Shown here piece after piece: positions 1 to 11,629 of a DNA stretch of 64,000 nucleotides. Source of the DNA: Lytechinus variegatus (lineage: Eukaryota; Echinodermata; Echinoidea; Temnopleuroida; Toxopneustidae); contig NC_054748.1 in NCBI RefSeq assembly GCF_018143015.1, positions 6,483,967 to 6,547,966 of the forward strand, given 5' to 3'. The position numbers and the translations under genes were made by a program. Every line of letters starts with the position of its first letter. Position 1 is the first letter of the stretch. The notes under the pieces are model-generated. The model saw only the letters and a list, made by a program, of their open reading frames with translations, was not told where the DNA came from and did no database searches.

Positions 1-1999
1 TCTCAATTTTGTTTGCTGTTATAAACATCCATTGATCATGTTAATCATATTGATTGAATGCAAATGCATATCGACATTGATGGTAGCATATATGATGAAC
101 GAGTTTAACTTTTTTTTCAATATTCTAGTCTATAAGGCATAAAGCTTAAACATGTTAAAGACACCGAAGGTTCATGCCTGTCATTAGCATTTATTCCCTT
201 GAACAAGGCATTTATCTCCCTCTTCTTTTATCATATAACAATGAAAGATTATCATATCGACGTCAGAGCTAAACGATGCATAGATTGTGATTTTTATATC
301 GATTTTATAGATGACAGACTAACCCAATTACTACCCCGTGATGTGGACTCCGAGAATGCAAGTCTGAACGTGTATAGCATAAATTTTTCCTCATGACGAT
401 AAGACTTAATAAGAACATTGAAAAATAATCATATGATATCCAGCACCAAAACATATAATGTGGGCAAACTATGTGGTCTGTGGCGTAGGAATCAATATTT
501 GCAGTTCTTCTTCAAATTTACCAATGTGCAAAATGATTATTATTATTGTCACACGACAAATAGGCCTACTCAGATGACATGCCCAGCTAGTTTTTAGAAG
601 TCGTATAGGTTGTAGGAATGGTACCTCCCTTGATGTGAGTCTTGTTTGTTCACTAATAATTGTGAGAGATCTTCGATAATTACTCTTAATGAAAGCACCA
701 GGGCAACGTTCATGACTTGTGCAGTATAAGTTTGGGGTCCGCGGGCAGAGGCTCCGCTAAATTTCCCGCTGAGCCTTGTATTCAATGTAAAATTAAATAT
801 ACACATTGAAAGCGCTGTAGTCATATTCAGAAAAAAAAGGGGAATTGTTCTTAACAAAAATAAAACTTATCCAGTGAGATGAAAATTTTGCCATTCTAAA
901 GTGATTGCTTCTTATGTTTTTAACCTTACTCGACAATATGCTTCCCGCTTTGGGTAAAATGCTGCCCAAATTACCCCCGTGGTGGTAAAAATTTACCTAA
1001 TAGCTTTTTTTACAGTGTACGTAAAAAAGAATATAATAATAAACGAACACACTTTAAGCTTTCAAACTGGGAGAGGGGGGCAAATTTTCAGAGGAAATTT
1101 AGGGGAATATCCCGACCTCCCCGACTCACCATCTGAACGTGACCTAGATTCGCACGCAGACAGTCTAAAACCGATCGATCAACAGAGCACAATAACTCAT
1201 TGTCGCTGAATAGAGAGAAGTATTGCCCAATAATGTGACCACATTCTTCAGAGTGTGAAAAGGGGTTTCCTCCACAGGTTTTCCCTTCTACCCATTGTTA
1301 CGTCACCTTTGAAGTAAAAATCGATAACCGTGCGGAAAGGTCGATAGACTGAATCAGTTCATCAGACTATTTTTTTATCGTCACACATGGGGCCAAAATA
1401 GTACGCTATTGTTATTTATGTATTAATTATCGATACGCATTTGATTTTCAAAATTGAACTTGAACTTAATAAGAGATAGTCAAGGCTGTAATTAATAATT
1501 ATTTGAACAGACGAAGAAATATCAGATAAACATAACACTGAAAAGGTAAACAAGAAACAGCTTATAGCGCTTTAAAGATTTGCATTATTTCGGTGAAACA
1601 GTTCGACATGTTCCAGACATGTATTCTTGAATATTGATTGAGCTAGCTGATGATATTATATCTCCACTTGTTCTTTTGCATTTTATGCATTACATGAAAA
1701 TATGTTTGTTCAAATCTTTTCTCCAAGAAAGTGGGGTGTGACATGATCAACCGACCTTCGCAATATTCATGATAAATCTCAAATATAACTGTTTTCACAA
1801 AATATTCAATAACTTCTGTTTGTTTTATCAGGTTGTGATGATTTTTTTTTATTATTTTGCTCGGTGAACTTTACTTTGTTTAGTTTTTGAATAAAAATAT
1901 TTTGTTAGCCCGGAATACCCCCGTTAAGTAATTAATTACCAAAATAACATAATTTCATCATTTGGCTAAGCATTTGATGTAAACGCTTAATCAATAATT
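1..1999. other. Intergenic, no recognised gene
   Basis: AT-rich sequence with only short, non-conserved reading frames. A weak SINE-tail-like phrase (TTGAACAAGGCATTTA) occurs near 200-215. I see no gene, RNA gene or clear transposon here. Confidence 0.5.
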
Positions 2000-2362
2000 A
2001 TGTGAACGGCCAAGTTATAATGTCCATAATGTGGAATTATCTCTGCATTATTATAATTATTATTTATATCTTTATTTCATTATCTATTTTGTATGGCCGC
2101 TCGTTTTTGGCCCATATAGTTTTAAGTGCTATACCCTTTTTTTCGTCTGGAGTGGTCCACACTTTACAAGCTTTGCTTTTTAGTGGACCACTCCGTTTTT
2201 CCAACATTTTTGATATATTATCTTCTGTATCAGGTGCATATTCTTTATATTGGGTTTATTTGAATATTTATGTCATTTGTATTTCCTGATGTTATATTTT
2301 ATTTATTGTAATTATTCTACATTTTGTTGGAAAAAATGAATAAATGAATGAATGAATGAATG
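2000..2362 (+). mobile_element. 3' end of a non-LTR retrotransposon copy
   Basis: A 5'-truncated 3' UTR of the same kind as the one that ends the intact element at 32.7-36.6 kb. It contains the conserved hairpin at 2149-2194 and, about 140 nt later, ends in an ATGA tetranucleotide tail (2337-2362). No reverse transcriptase sequence remains. The left boundary is uncertain. Confidence 0.55.
2149..2194 (+). other. Conserved hairpin of retrotransposon 3' UTR (copy 1)
   Basis: A 12-bp perfect stem, GGAGTGGTCCAC (2149-2160) with GTGGACCACTCC (2183-2194), encloses a 22-nt loop, ACTTTACAAGC then TTTGCTTTTTA. Four other copies in the window have almost the same loop but a different stem that still pairs. 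Inference: an RNA structure used by the element, perhaps for reverse-transcriptase recognition. Confidence 0.8.
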
Positions 2363-2510
2363 AGGAGGGGGCGACCTTATCAACAATGTAGGCCGACGGT
2401 TTCTCATTGAGTGTAAGACTATATGTTATAACATGGATCTATGTTTATAACATGGATCCTACTATAGAACGACCTATGGTTGTAAATCTTTTGAGATTTT
2501 ATGATATATG

Positions 2511-2798
2511 TGGAGCGTTGTGGCCCAGTGGATAAGTCTTCTGACTTTGAAACAGAGGGTCGTGGGTTCGAATCCCAGCCATGGCGTAATTTCCTTCAGC
2601 AAGAAATTTATCCACATTGTGCTGCACTCGACCCAGGTGAGGTGAATGGGTACCCGGTAGGATTAATTCCTTGAATGCATGAGCGCTGAAAGGCAGCTCG
2701 AGCTAAAGCCGGGGTAATAATAATAATAACAACGCGCCTCGGAATAGATTATTTCTAGATAGATGGCGCTATATAAATGCCTATTATTATTATTATAT
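2511..2798 (+). mobile_element. tRNA-derived SINE (family 1)
   Basis: The tRNA-like head has an A box (GTGGCCCAGTGG) and a B box (GGTTCGAATCC) with the phrase CTTTGAAACAGAGGGTCG. The body runs through CACTCGACCCAGGTGAGG and GGCGCTATATAAATGCC and ends in an ATT-repeat tail. Further copies lie at 14061, 27878 and 52611, so this is a dispersed family and not a working tRNA gene. Confidence 0.85.
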
Positions 2799-2982
2799 AG
2801 GGAATAATAATGATGACCTTTAATATTTTGTATAGAGAAATAGAGAAGTTTTAAAAGAGAAAAGTACTTGTTTAGCTGATTGATAACGTAAATTGTTGCA
2901 AAATGAATGCATTGAGTGGGCAAATTGATGTGTTCTCATTCGAGTCAGCCCTTTCTGCTGAGAATGTTGCATTATGGGTGAG

Positions 2983-3211
2983 TACGCTGAAAAAAAAACT
3001 CCGGTGTTGATTTAACACCAGCCCGGAATCTATATGTCCACGACATGCAGAGAAGTGTTGAATAACACCAGTTTCGTTTGGGTCTAACACCAGATAGGTG
3101 TTTGTACAACACCAATTAGTATTAAAACAGCATTGGTTTGATTCCGAACCGGTGTTGTTATATACAGATTCCGGGCTGCTGTTAAATCAACACCGCAGTT
3201 TTTGCAGTGTA
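2983..3211. mobile_element. MITE, GGTGTTGATTTAACACC family (copy 1)
   Basis: Terminal inverted repeats of about 45 bp. The left end reads TACGCTG then CCGGTGTTGATTTAACACC; the right end is its complement, ending GCAGTGTA. The interior repeats the word AACACC and both arms hold AGCCCGGAATCT. Related copies lie at 17102 and 30827. It has no coding capacity. Confidence 0.8.
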
Positions 3212-3896
3212 TCCTGACAAGACTGGAGTAGTAAGGTTAGGTTAGTAAGCTAGTTAGCATTTGCTTTGAGGTTTAAGTACTTAAACAGTGTGAATCATAT
3301 CTCAAAGATAAATATGACAGACAATGTTTTATCAATAAAACTCTTTGTTTGATAAGTTGTAAAAAGATATATATATATATACATAGTAGTTTTCCTTTTT
3401 TTTTCGTTTATGCTTGGATATATTGATCAATTAAATGAACTTGAAACTTGTCAGCAGAAGACTACGTGAACATACTCTAAATACAATAGGCGACATCGTT
3501 TTCGTTGCTGCACAACCCCCCCCCCCACTCCGTTCAGACAGAATTCATTAATAGACTACACTGGGGAGTTCCCTTTTTGTAAGCTCATATCAATGATAAT
3601 TGATATTATCTATGATATAGCGCTTATCGCAAAACATGTCTCTAAGCGCTTAGAAAGAGAGAAGGAATTTCAACAAAATGGGGAGGGGCTCATATCAAAT
3701 CTGGCGCAATGCATTAAAGGAAAATAAATATTATACAATTAAGGGCTGCTATAATGAGGGGGTGTGCCACAGGGGGTGGCAGAGAGGTACCCCTGTGATT
3801 TTTTTTCTTTTTTTTAAGTAGTGGAAAACGAATGGGAACAAAAAGGACAAAAGGGTTTACTAACGGTAGAGGGGAAATAGTGAGATTCATATTTGA
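3212..3896. other. Intergenic, no recognised gene
   Basis: Non-coding sequence with a short TA repeat at 3367-3381 and short homopolymer runs. Nothing else is supported. Confidence 0.45.
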
Positions 3897-4262
3897 CCAT
3901 CGAAGTGTATGTCGATCTACCGGTCTATTTTCAATTGGTCTAATGTGCCATTTTGGTCTATCATCAGTTCGTCAACTCTTCACATAGTCTAACTGCAATT
4001 TCGCCCACTAACCATTTGGTCTAATCATCAGTTAATTCAATGGCCAATTAGGCCAAATACCTTTAGGTCTGAATGGACTAAGTGTTAATTAGGCAAAGTG
4101 AATGAAAAGAAAATGGGAGCTAGACCAACTGGTTATGAGATGAAATGGTCAAAGACGGACAGGTGATTAGACGAAATTATTATTGGACCAAATATTTATT
4201 GGACAAGTTTGTGGTTTCTATGTTAGACTAAATGAAGGTAGACAATGTGATGAGTGGACGAG
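3897..4262. repeat. Short-word dyad repeat, ACCAACTGG family (copy 1)
   Basis: A string of degenerate ~18-20-bp units. Forms like TTGGTCTAATCATCAG stand on the left and complements like AGACCAACTGGTTATGAG on the right, centred near the phrase CTAAGTGTTAATTAG (about 4078). The copy at 51290-51515 has the same centre phrase and architecture. It is probably a foldback-type mobile repeat. Confidence 0.6.
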
Positions 4263-5617
4263 TTGGCAATAGACGGCAATAACCATCCAACAATCGTCAT
4301 TAAAATGTGGTCGTAGATGGCGCCTTTGAATCAAAGTATTATTTTGTGTACAGTACGTATGACAAAATATCGTGACATAACATAATAAATAAATGAATAT
4401 TTAAACATTCAAAGAATGTAACTATGAGACCATCACTTTAACCATTATGATATCTCGGCTATGCTGAAACACTCCAATCATGTCACCAGCAAGAGGTGTG
4501 TTCATTCGGTTATCTGCTGTATAAATAACATTGCCAATCCCCCTCCCCCCATGCAGGCTGGCAGAATCCACAAAGCAAATTGACTCGTTTGATAAACTTC
4601 TAGCGACAGCTCTGGTGAAATACCCGGATATGATTGTTAGCAAATTCGATGGCACTTGGTAAGCTCAATAAAAACCCTGATTTGACCAAAAGAAGAGGGT
4701 ATTTTGAGGAGGTATTGTGTTACAGACTGTACACTCTTGGCAAATTTCAAACCTTTGTTTGTTCTGCAAGTATATTATTAAGGTTCTTTAAACAACCTAC
4801 GGGGTTCTAGGTGATGTGAAGAACTCTATCAATTTTGAATAAGGTTATTTACACCGTAAAGAAAAATCCATAGATTGTGTAAGGAACCTTAAACATGTTA
4901 AATGATCCTGTGTACAATATATATATATATAGAAAGACAAAGGATATATTTACCATTCCTTTTCCCCAAAGAGCGTAAAGAAACTATACGCTAAAAAGGT
5001 ACCATAAATTTCTATTGGAAATGGTGGGAAACACAGCAGCTTGGCAGGGTTTTTTCACGGTACATTCGCGTTATGCTTCGCCTTTCAAAAGGTTAATTTC
5101 GCAGGCTCGAAACTTTTTTTTTTCAAACCAGTACTCCCTCTTAAAAGATCGTTCCCATTTATTATCAAAACGTTTACAAATCCGAAATATATAGGGCTTG
5201 TTATTCCGAAAGTTCGTTCATGCAACTACACAAGAAGGTCCTTATTCCGGCGGTCTTTATGATCCGAAATTGAAACAAGATAAAAAGCATTAGTAAAAAT
5301 TTACCTTACTTCTTTCTCGGATAAACAATAAGAAAATGCCAAGGTTATACAAATATACATTAATTTCAAAGTTATTTTTTGTGGCGCTATATGTATTCGG
5401 GTTCTGAACTGCCAGATAAGCCATGAAAAAGTATCATATTGCCGATTTTTCGAAAAATTTAAAATTTGAAATAAAAAAAATAATTAAAAACCTTTACGTT
5501 AAAAATAACTTATTTGATCTCCTCTGAAACCAAGGGTTCATTTCCCCTTACCTGGGATGTTTATAGCATTACTCAAAATTAGACAATAAAATGAGAAAAC
5601 AAAAAAATGAAGCAGCC
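4263..5617. other. Intergenic, no recognised gene
   Basis: No convincing coding potential. A TA repeat lies at 4917-4930. At 5170-5265 there are degenerate ATTCCGAAAGTTCG-type words resembling the repeat at 59705-60066. Confidence 0.4.
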
Positions 5618-5690
5618 TGCCCCGTGTGAGGATCGAACTCACGACCTTCAGATTATGAGACTGACGCGCTGCCTACTGCGCTAACGAGGC
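5618..5690 (-). tRNA. tRNA-Met (elongator), anticodon CAT
   Basis: On the minus strand a 73-nt cloverleaf starts GCCTCGTTAGCGCAG, has anticodon loop CTCATAA, a T arm with GTTCGATCC, and ends ACGGGGC plus discriminator A. The acceptor stem pairs with one G-U. Sequence past the 3' end runs into a seven-T stretch (5601-5607 on the plus strand), a good RNA polymerase III terminator. It is identical to the copies at 19001 and 37158. Confidence 0.93.
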
Positions 5691-5699
5691 CGCTGAAAA

Positions 5700-6145
5700 A
5701 CATTAACAACCAAAGTAGCATTTCAAAAATATGATCGATTAACCTTTGCACTTGTCTTCACTTAGGAATTGCCCTCATTTCACCGTATAGAGTATTCAAT
5801 AACACCACTCCCCCGAAACGTTGCATAAGAGAAGAAAAGAATGCCTTAGGCATTCTAAACTAATCTGTACAAGTTAATTAATGTAAAAATGAAAACAAAA
5901 AAGAACTTAACTAAACAAGACATCATTTGAAAGATACCCAGAAAAATTGAACATTGGCAAATTGATTGCATTTACTTTTATCTATTCTCTACACCCCCCC
6001 CCCCCCTCAATCATAATGTCTTTTTATCGGTCTCCCCGTATCTTTGGAAGTTATAAATGAAAATTGAAAAAAAGGAGTATTAATGTAACGGAATTTTATA
6101 AATAAGGTATAAATTAGTGCATTAATTTATGAAAGAGAGAAAGAA
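5700..6145. other. Intergenic, no recognised gene
   Basis: AT-rich non-coding DNA with a C-run near 5994-6006. No gene or repeat family recognised. Confidence 0.4.
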
Positions 6146-6325
6146 AGAAAGTATAAATGAATAAACGAATAATTGATTGATTAAATGAATGATTGAATGC
6201 ATGGATGAACGAATGACTGACTGAATTCATTAACTAATCAATCAATTGATTAATTGAGTGAGTGACTGACTGACTGACTAACTGACTGACTGACTGACTG
6301 ACTGTCTGGTTGGTTGGTTGGTTGG

Positions 6326-6402
<77 letters not shown>

Positions 6403-6505
6403 GGATGGATGGATGGATGGATGGATGGATGGTTGGTTGGTTGATTGATTGATTGATTGATTGACTGACTGACTGACTGACTGATTGATTGATTTGGTTG
6501 GTTGG

Positions 6506-6585
<80 letters not shown>

Positions 6586-6636
6586 CTGACTGACTGACTG
6601 ATTGACTGACTGACTGACTGACTGATTGATTGTTTG

Positions 6637-6667
<31 letters not shown>

Positions 6668-6760
6668 AATTGATTAAATGAATGATTGAATGCATGGATG
6701 AACGAAAACTGACTGAATAAATAAATTAATCACTCAATTAATTTATTGATTGATTAGATA
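6146..6760. repeat. Tetranucleotide microsatellite array (TTGA/TTGG/CTGA/ATGG)
   Basis: Long runs of TTGA interrupted by blocks of TTGG, CTGA and ATGG, with diverged edges (AATG units). The same microsatellite class fills PNP intron 3 at 47.2-48.5 kb. It codes for nothing; frames are open only because TCAA repeats lack stops. Confidence 0.9.
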
Positions 6761-7624
6761 CTGGACAAATTTTACGTTTTTCTTTTGCAAAATGAAATTA
6801 TAGGCAAAGTTACAGGTCTCTAATCGCTTTTTCTAGGTGGAGATAGAGTGGTAGGTAGATGGTAGATGGATGGAAGGATGGATGAATGAATCAATCAATT
6901 TTATATTTCAAACTAATTAATTAATTGATAAATGAATTTAAGACAAATTAATGGATCGATAGATGGATGGGTCAATGAATGAAATGAAATGAATGAATAG
7001 TGAAATGAGCCAATACAGAAATAAGTGCGAGATGAATAGGTTAATTGCTTGATAGACATGATAGATTAATCTTCCTAGTAATCTACTGGGAAAAATCATT
7101 ATCACAATGACAAATTGATGCTTCATCAAGGTAATCAATGCATAAATTCGTAGATTTTATTAATTGATTAGTCATTCATTCATAAATTTCGGGATGGAAA
7201 TATCAATATATGCATCTGACATAAAATCAGTGCTTAAGTGCGTTGATATTTCCCTTTAAGAAATCGAAACATATATCAGATCCAAGGCGAATAAATACTA
7301 TCTCGTCACGTACGCCATTAAACGCTTTGAAAAGATTAAGCAGTTAAAAATGAGGACGGAATTAATAGAACCGTGAAATTGGTGGAGCCAAATGATTGCG
7401 TTTGAAATAGATATTCATGTATAATTCATTATTCTTTCACTTGCTCATGATGAAAAAAAAAATGATAACCCAGGGCTGTGTACGCCCCATTTAGTCTCCA
7501 AACGCGAACTGAAACTAAATTGTCCTAACATTATAAACAATATCCAGTTCATTCTCTATCTTTACATTTTTTACTCAATTCTGTCAACACCATCAGAGCG
7601 CGTTGCAGAAAGAAAAAGCCACTT
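6761..7624. other. Intergenic, no recognised gene
   Basis: Continues the AATG/GATG-rich fringe to about 7000, then unremarkable AT-rich sequence. No gene recognised. Confidence 0.4.
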
Positions 7625-8095
7625 TTAAAAGGGAAAGCTCACCCTGACAAAAAGGTTTGAGGAAATCCACCAAAGAATGACAAGTTATAAGAATATTTAG
7701 TTATAAAGTTATGAAAATATATGATTTGTGACGTCATAATTATTTGCGAGCGGCTTTCTTACATATCGTATGGTAAAAAAAGTAAATAAAATGCAATTTT
7801 CTGAGAAAATTGTTTGTCTTATTGTACCTTCAGTATATCAATAGACAAATCTTTTCACATCCACTCGTAAACAAAATAATAAGTCATCACCAGTCATTAA
7901 AAAAATAAATTTTGCATTACATATTACATAGCAAAATGAGACAGCTACTCCTATATGACGTCACATATCAAAAAAAAAATTATTATAGATTTATTAATAT
8001 CCAATGGATTTTCGCAAGCCTTCACCGGTAGTACTTTTTATTATTTTTCTGCCTTTTTTCCAACAAACTATTGGTAAGGTGGACTTTCCATTTAA
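7625..8095. mobile_element. TTAA-ended MITE, GGGAA-GTTCACC family (copy 1)
   Basis: The ends are inverted and flanked by TTAA: TTAAAAGGGAAAGCTCACC on the left and GGTGGACTTTCCATTTAA on the right. The interior has the family phrases GATTTGTGACGTCATAAT and TATATGACGTCACATATC. Other members lie at 15846 and 29549. Non-autonomous; the TTAA target is typical of piggyBac-like transposition (inference). Confidence 0.75.
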
Positions 8096-8296
8096 TTGGT
8101 CGGATTTGAAGTTGCGTTTGGTTTCAACAGCTGCGTTTGATTCCAATTCGTCACGTGACCGGGAATCCAGGGATAACACAAAGATTAGCGATTTATCGAT
8201 AAATGAAATGACCTATGAAGATCATCGTTGCATACGCATTTTGCTCTGCAGTCGGATTAGGAACCAATCAGAATTATTTTTTCAAATAAGCGATTG

Positions 8297-8620
8297 ATCA
8301 TTTCATTTCGTTTATTTCCATTTTCAACAATGACAGTTTGTTTTGTACATTTTGACATAATTAAATAACAAAACATATTTCAAGTATCCCTGTACAACAA
8401 TTATATTCAAGATTATTACATATCAGGCTGGAAATGGAGGAGGCTGCTAAAAAGCGGAGCTTGTAGAGTGCAGCCTCCTAATAAATATTCTTGTAGTTGC
8501 ATAGCATATAAAATCAAAATAACAACTTAAGTATGAACCAGTAAAATTAAAAGAAAATAGGGGAAATTAAAATAGAAAAGGAAATAAGAAAAAAAGAGAG
8601 ATTAAAGGTCTCCAGAATCC
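8297..8620 (-). mobile_element. 3' end of a non-LTR retrotransposon (minus)
   Basis: On the minus strand the conserved hairpin (8439-8478) is followed by CATTTCCAGCCTGAT and, about 130 nt on, by GGAAATAAACGAAATGAAAT, which matches the terminal phrase of the copies at 36.4 and 58.9 kb. This is a 5'-truncated copy without coding sequence. Its upstream limit is uncertain. Confidence 0.55.
8439..8478 (-). other. Conserved hairpin of retrotransposon 3' UTR (copy 2)
   Basis: The minus strand reads GGAGGCTGC, a 22-nt loop (ACTCTACAAGC then TCCGCTTTTTA), then GCAGCCTCC. The stem differs from the copy at 2149 at most positions yet pairs perfectly, while the loop differs at only a few. Confidence 0.8.
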
Positions 8621-8925
8621 AGCCCCAGCACTCACAGACGGACCTCGCTGATCAACAGGAAAACCAAAGAGATGGAAAAGTGGACGTGACATGATGATCA
8701 TGTTTAATCTAAAAAAAAGATACAAAATAATCATGTTTGATTAAAAAAAACTAATAATAATAATCACTAAACTTTGTATTATCGGGTCCTGATCATCAAA
8801 TTATGTGTACTTGCCTTTTTTTCCAACGAATCAAAAACGAAACCATTGTCACGGTAGGCTAAATACACCGGCCTGCTGGGGGGGGGGGGGGCTGCAGATG
8901 CCCTAACATTTTCCCTAACAGTGGA

Positions 8926-9076
8926 GGTGCCGTGGCCGAGTGGTCTAAGGCGCCTGGCTATCACGTGGAAAGTCCGGGGTTCGATCCCCGGCATCTATGC
9001 CCCTGAGCAAGGCATTTAATGTACAATGCTTTTTCATCTTGCTTTGAAATAAATGGAAATGCTATACTCATTATTG
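8926..9076 (+). mobile_element. tRNA-derived SINE (Leu/Ser-like head)
   Basis: The head has A box TGGCCGAGTGGTCTAAGG and B box GGGTTCGATCCCC, then GAGCAAGGCATTTAA. It has no long variable arm and no pairing acceptor stem, so it is a SINE head and not a tRNA gene. The copy is cut short by the MITE that begins at 9077. Confidence 0.65.
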
Positions 9077-9679
9077 TTAAAGGGGAATCCAACCCAAATA
9101 AAAAAATGTTTTTATAAGGAAAAGAAAAATCAGACAAGTTGATAGGTGAAAGTTTGAACAATATTGGACAAACAACAAGAAAGTTATGAATTTTTAAAAG
9201 TTGTAAATATTGGTAATCACTATACCCATGGAGGCTTCAAATTGGCCGCATATGGGATGTCATAGTGATGTAAGGCAAGGACTATTCCTCCATGTACTCC
9301 AGTACATATTTTGGCTAATATGTAATTTTTCCCCAAAGTTTTATTTCAAATTATATTTTTCTTTCATGAGGACATAAAGCAATATACTACCTGGGTTACA
9401 TTTAGATTACTGCCCCAGGGGAATAGGTACTTTGGAGAAAACCACAAATCCCTGATAATAAAGAATATGGCCTATGAGAAAGTTGTCCTTGCCCCTTGTC
9501 ATAATTTACTTACTGAGTTGCCAATTTGAAATCTACATAATATTAGTGATCTCAATTTTAAAGCAGCTATAACTTTCTTATTTCTTGTCCAATTTCTTTC
9601 AAACTTTCACCATTCTGTTTAATTTATTTTTCTCCTTCCCGACACAACATTTTATGGCCAAGGCTGGATTCCCCTTTAA
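9077..9679. mobile_element. TTAA-ended MITE, AGGGGAATCCAACC family
   Basis: Near-perfect ends TTAAAGGGGAATCC and GGATTCCCCTTTAA, 603 bp apart, enclose AT-rich non-coding sequence. It is inserted in or beside the SINE at 8926. One copy only in this window. Confidence 0.8.
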
Positions 9680-9889
9680 CTTGGTGTGCACTTGTTAAAA
9701 AAAATCATAACCTGTATGTGTTTGTGCTTTGGTGGATCCAGGGTGAACAAGAGGCTCGGGCCCCCACCCCCCACCCCTATTGGCGGAGCAAAAACCAAAA
9801 GAAAAAATAGGGAAATAGAGGAGAAAAAACAAGGCAGAGGAACAACAAAGTACTTTAAACCCTATTTTCTTAAAAATTTATCAAAAATT

Positions 9890-10720
9890 CCGGCTCGCGA
9901 TTTACGCTCGCATTAATTGTTGGAAATATTTTAAACCATGCATCCTATTCATAATTAGGCTTATTAGATCAATAAATAAAATAACATTTCCATGAATTCA
10001 TAATCAAAATGTCTCTTTTTATCAGAAAGAAATATCGGAATATCAAACATTTTCAGCTCATGCTTCGCGCTCGCTTTATTGATTTTCATGATAAAAATTG
10101 TATTTAAAATGTCCAGATTCTAGGTCTTAGTCTAAATACGCGAGCGCTTGCTTGAGATACACAACTGGTGCTTTATTTATAATATGCTTACATTATGCAG
10201 TTTCAGACCAGAATATCCAAAATTTTCTGCTCTTACTTTGCGCTCGCGTTATTAATGTGGAAAGATCGACACCAAATAACCCATCCTTTTCATGATATAC
10301 AAAATATGAATAGAGTGTCCCATTTTTAGGTCTATATCTCAATTTTTCCGCCCGCGCTCCGCAATCGCATTGTTTTTGTTTATACCTATCCTGTTCACGA
10401 TTATCGAAAGTGCTTAGAATGTCCATTCTTTGGGTCGAATATCAACAATTTAAACTCGCGCCTCGCGCTCACATTATTTGATTGTTGAAATATGTATCGT
10501 CTTCATGGCTATAACTGCGAACAATCCTTTAATGGTCATTTTTCGATCAGACCAAAACGTATATTGAAAAATGTTTGCTCGCGCTTTGCGTTCGCAATTG
10601 CATACGCATCTTGTTGAGGAGCACAAACATTGCCCAAAATGTTCAATTTTCACGACAAACGACCCAAAAAATATAAAAATCTTAGCTCGCGCTCCCACTA
10701 TTTTAAAAGGGTTCATGGGA
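9890..10720. repeat. Degenerate ~110-bp tandem repeat (GCTCGCGCTTTGCGCTCGC)
   Basis: A GC-rich word like GCTCGCGCTTTGCGTTCGC recurs near 9893, 10068, 10243, 10350, 10460, 10577 and 10685. AT-rich spacers between copies share TCATG, AATGTCC and AGGTCT-like phrases. Spacing is mostly 105-117 bp. It is a decayed satellite-like array; short frames across it are not genes. Confidence 0.7.
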
Positions 10721-10886
10721 TTGTCATATATTTGTGTTGCTTTCTAAGAATATAGCTAAGAAGTGACTGTTAGGACTACCCCCTTCAAAGAAACAAACAC
10801 AAAATGAACTTTGAGTGGCAGATCAGGGAAAATGTGGGTTAATCCCCCCCCCCCCCCGTTATTGGCGAATGCGGATCTGCCCCTGT

Positions 10887-11210
10887 TTGTGTGTTGGGTC
10901 AGTTGGTAGGCCGACCGTCTCACAACCGGGAGGTCACGGGCCGGCCTCGTCAGACAAAACGACGTTAATACCTCGGTCACTTTTGCTCTACGGCGGCCGT
11001 ACGGCAAGTCGAAAGCAGACGTTTTATTCATTTTTATTCAAACCACCTATATTTAGCTGGTACGAAAAAAATGTTCAAACGACTGTTTTCGACTCGCCGT
11101 ACGGCCGCCGTAGAACAAATGTGACCGAGGTATAAAGAGTTGATGCTGCCCTGTTTAGCCGGCGTTCAACAATAATAGAATTACGTAAATCTGCGGGCCC
11201 ACGATCAATT
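10887..11210 (+). mobile_element. tRNA-Val-like SINE (family 3), interrupted
   Basis: The head GTGTTGGGTCAGTTGGTAGG ... TCTCACAACCGGGAGGTC and the body (GGCGTTCAACAATAAT ... GGGCCCACGATCAATT) match the uninterrupted copy at 59089-59285. A MITE at 10969-11132 splits it after GACGTTAA. Confidence 0.75.
10969..11132. mobile_element. MITE TACCTCGGTCAC, nested in a SINE
   Basis: A 164-bp element with inverted ends TACCTCGGTCAC and GTGACCGAGGTA, continuing through a shared arm with CTACGGCGGCCGTACGGC. The flank reads TAA on both sides; alignment with the intact SINE at 59089 supports a 3-bp TAA duplication. That fits PIF/Harbinger-type (TWA) targets. Related copies: 45813 and, more diverged, 63631. 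Confidence 0.85.
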
Positions 11211-11213
11211 TCT

Positions 11214-11526
11214 TCTTCAAGCTACATTGACTGCATTCTTCAATCCTGAAGAATCCTGAAGACCCTTCTCTTTGACGAATAATGTATTGGTTTTTAACGT
11301 GTTGTGACTCTCCTATACACGGGACCAACATTTGCGTCCTTTCCGATGGACGGAGTGTTTTTCCAACTGCATTCACACCTGCACTGAATACAGTGGTGAG
11401 GCGCGCTAACACACAACGCTATAGCATCAGATTTTTGTTAGCATGAGCGGGACTCGAACCCCTCACATTGAGATCTACGATCTTATCCAAAACATGCGCT
11501 CTAACCGACTGAGCTACGCTACCTCC
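11214..11526 (-). mobile_element. tRNA-derived SINE (family 4)
   Basis: The minus-strand head GTAGCTCAGTCGGTTAGAGC with B box GGGTTCGAGTCCC is followed by a body containing ACACTCCGTCC, GGTCCCGTGTATAGGAG and AGTCAC. That body core is shared with the SINEs at 14891 and 28680, whose heads are different. Confidence 0.75.
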
Positions 11527-11629
11527 TATTTATTCCGCCGAAAAAGAATTTTAGGGGAATTTCTATTTTCAGATTTCATTTTCAACAACGATTTTTTCAT
11601 GGTTCGTAACACTAGCGTACTCGTACCTA

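Noticed and set aside
1143-1201. Candidate exon in the frame at 979-1209
   Set aside because: No domain, no conserved splice context, and low-complexity surroundings.
2149-2194. Reading the conserved hairpins as rho-independent terminators or histone 3' stem-loops
   Set aside because: Loops of 22-23 nt, no U-run directly after the stem, no histone gene nearby, and linkage to retrotransposon ends. The fit to either class is poor.
8779-9161. Short minus-strand frames with MPGIEPRTFHV-type sequence
   Set aside because: Translation of SINE tRNA-head sequence; similar spurious peptides arise from every SINE copy in the window.
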